DNA of 6,535 bases, taken from contig JBCCRH010000357.1 of the NCBI GenBank assembly GCA_039208045.1, positions 1-6,535 of the forward strand, written 5' to 3'. The position numbers were made by a program, and so were the translations under genes. Source of the DNA: JBCCRH01 sp039208045 (lineage in GTDB: Bacteria; Bacteroidota; Bacteroidia; Chitinophagales; Saprospiraceae). Below the pieces are notes generated by a model. The model did no database searches, was not told where the DNA came from, and was given only the letters and a program-made list of their open reading frames with translations. Every line of letters starts with the position of its first letter. Position 1 is the stretch's first letter. Positions 6,095-6,535 of this stretch are shown here, in pieces.

Positions 6095-6126
6095 TTTGAA
6101 TCCTACAGCAAAGCATTGTACTTTTA
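6095..6126 (+). promoter_or_regulatory. Bacteroidota-type promoter for the gene at 6163
   Basis: TTTG (6095-6098), a 20-base spacer and TACTTTTA (6119-6126) match the consensus with one mismatch at the last base of the -7 box. The predicted start near 6133 gives an AT-rich leader of about 30 bases before the ATG. It stands back to back with the minus promoter, with 38 bases between the two upstream boxes. Confidence 0.5.
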
Positions 6127-6162
6127 GAATAGCTATATCTAAACTTTTAAATTATTTAATTG

Positions 6163-6535
6163 ATGAGAAAATTTTATCTGATTATTATTTTACTCTACTT
6201 AAGTAACTTTTCTTTTGGTCAAGAACTGACATCAGGCATGGGCTTTTACCAACTCGAACACGGCGAATGTGTCCCTACTACCGAACGTGCTCGCATCAAT
6301 AACTTGCTCGAAAACAACTATCGAAGCTTAGAGACGCAAGGAAAGCTACCTGCGGCTCGCAATGAAGCAGCGGAATATGTATGGCCTGTTCGCCAGCGCC
6401 CTGGTTTTAATTACAATAGCGTCTATGGTATCTCCAATTACGTAGACCACAACGAAGGCTTCTCCGGAAATAATAACAACAATGTCATTGATTACAATTG
6501 CGGTGATCGTTCCTATGATACAGGCTCTGGCTATA
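6163..6535 (+). CDS. Secreted M23 family peptidase-like protein (partial, N-terminal part)
   Basis: From the ATG at 6163-6165 the frame stays open to the window edge (124 residues). A signal peptide is clear (MRKFY, hydrophobic 5-17, cleavage near SFG-Q20). The mature part has a helical, charged region (38-70) and then YGISNYVDHN (88-97), an asparagine-rich loop (103-107), and DYNCGDRSYDTGSGY (110-124). A VDHN...DYNCG.RSYD..SGY pattern is what I recall from Bacteroidota M23-type peptidases, just before the segment leading to the first zinc ligand. That ligand and the HxH motif would lie beyond the edge, so catalytic competence cannot be judged. Such proteins would cut peptidoglycan or peptide substrates outside the cytoplasm, and in this phylum they often end in a T9SS domain, which is also unseen here. 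Confidence 0.7.
   Translation, partial: MRKFYLIIILLYLSNFSFGQELTSGMGFYQLEHGECVPTTERARINNLLENNYRSLETQGKLPAARNEAAEYVWPVRQRPGFNYNSVYGISNYVDHNEGFSGNNNNNVIDYNCGDRSYDTGSGY

Noticed and set aside
5958..6206. 82-codon plus-strand open frame in the divergent gap
   Set aside because: It covers both predicted promoters, overlaps the start of the peptidase-like gene in another frame, and its product has no recognisable features.

Overview
The window looks like chromosomal DNA of a Bacteroidota bacterium, and gliding or Saprospira-type relatives are my best but unproven guess. Three things point there. The protein at 822-2465 ends in a type IX secretion (T9SS) type A sorting domain. The two best promoter candidates fit the Bacteroidota sigma consensus (TTTG, 19-20 bases, TAnnTTTG) rather than -35/-10 boxes. 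Start codons generally lack Shine-Dalgarno sequences. No rRNA, tRNA, CRISPR array, transposase or phage gene is visible.

Left part (1-821). A minus-strand AAA ATPase of the AAA_14/DUF4143 type runs off the left edge. Its start is preceded by two adjacent 32-bp repeats, each holding a 26-bp imperfect dyad. Further right, a REP-like pair of palindromes in inverted orientation ends 16 bases before the next start codon.

Centre left (822-2632). A secreted beta-propeller protein with LVIVD-type repeats, a C-terminal beta module and a T9SS sorting domain is encoded on the plus strand. It converges on a minus-strand gene. The 167-base gap between their stops is packed with a duplicated 41-base unit, an inverted copy of its core, and a duplicated C/A-rich 16-mer.

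Centre right (2633-5959). Five minus-strand genes are packed together. In transcription order they are an unrecognised 166-aa two-helix membrane protein, a MOSC-domain protein, an ABC ATPase, a six-helix ABC-2 permease and an exported DUF1080 (3-keto-disaccharide hydrolase family) protein. Gaps are 14 and 13 bases at the two ends and overlaps are 4 and 29 bases in the middle, so one transcript is likely. The ATPase begins with GTG inside a GTGA overlap with the MOSC stop. The ATPase and permease should form one transporter. Why MOSC and DUF1080 genes accompany it is unknown.

Right part (5960-6535). A 203-base divergent region carries a near-perfect Bacteroidota promoter facing the five-gene cluster and a one-mismatch promoter facing right. 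The right-facing gene encodes the N-terminal part of a secreted M23-type peptidase-like protein that is cut by the window edge.

Nothing here is a clear new defence or mobile system. The most unusual material is the non-coding repeat structure (538-601, 727-805, 2474-2628) and the MOSC/ABC/DUF1080 grouping.
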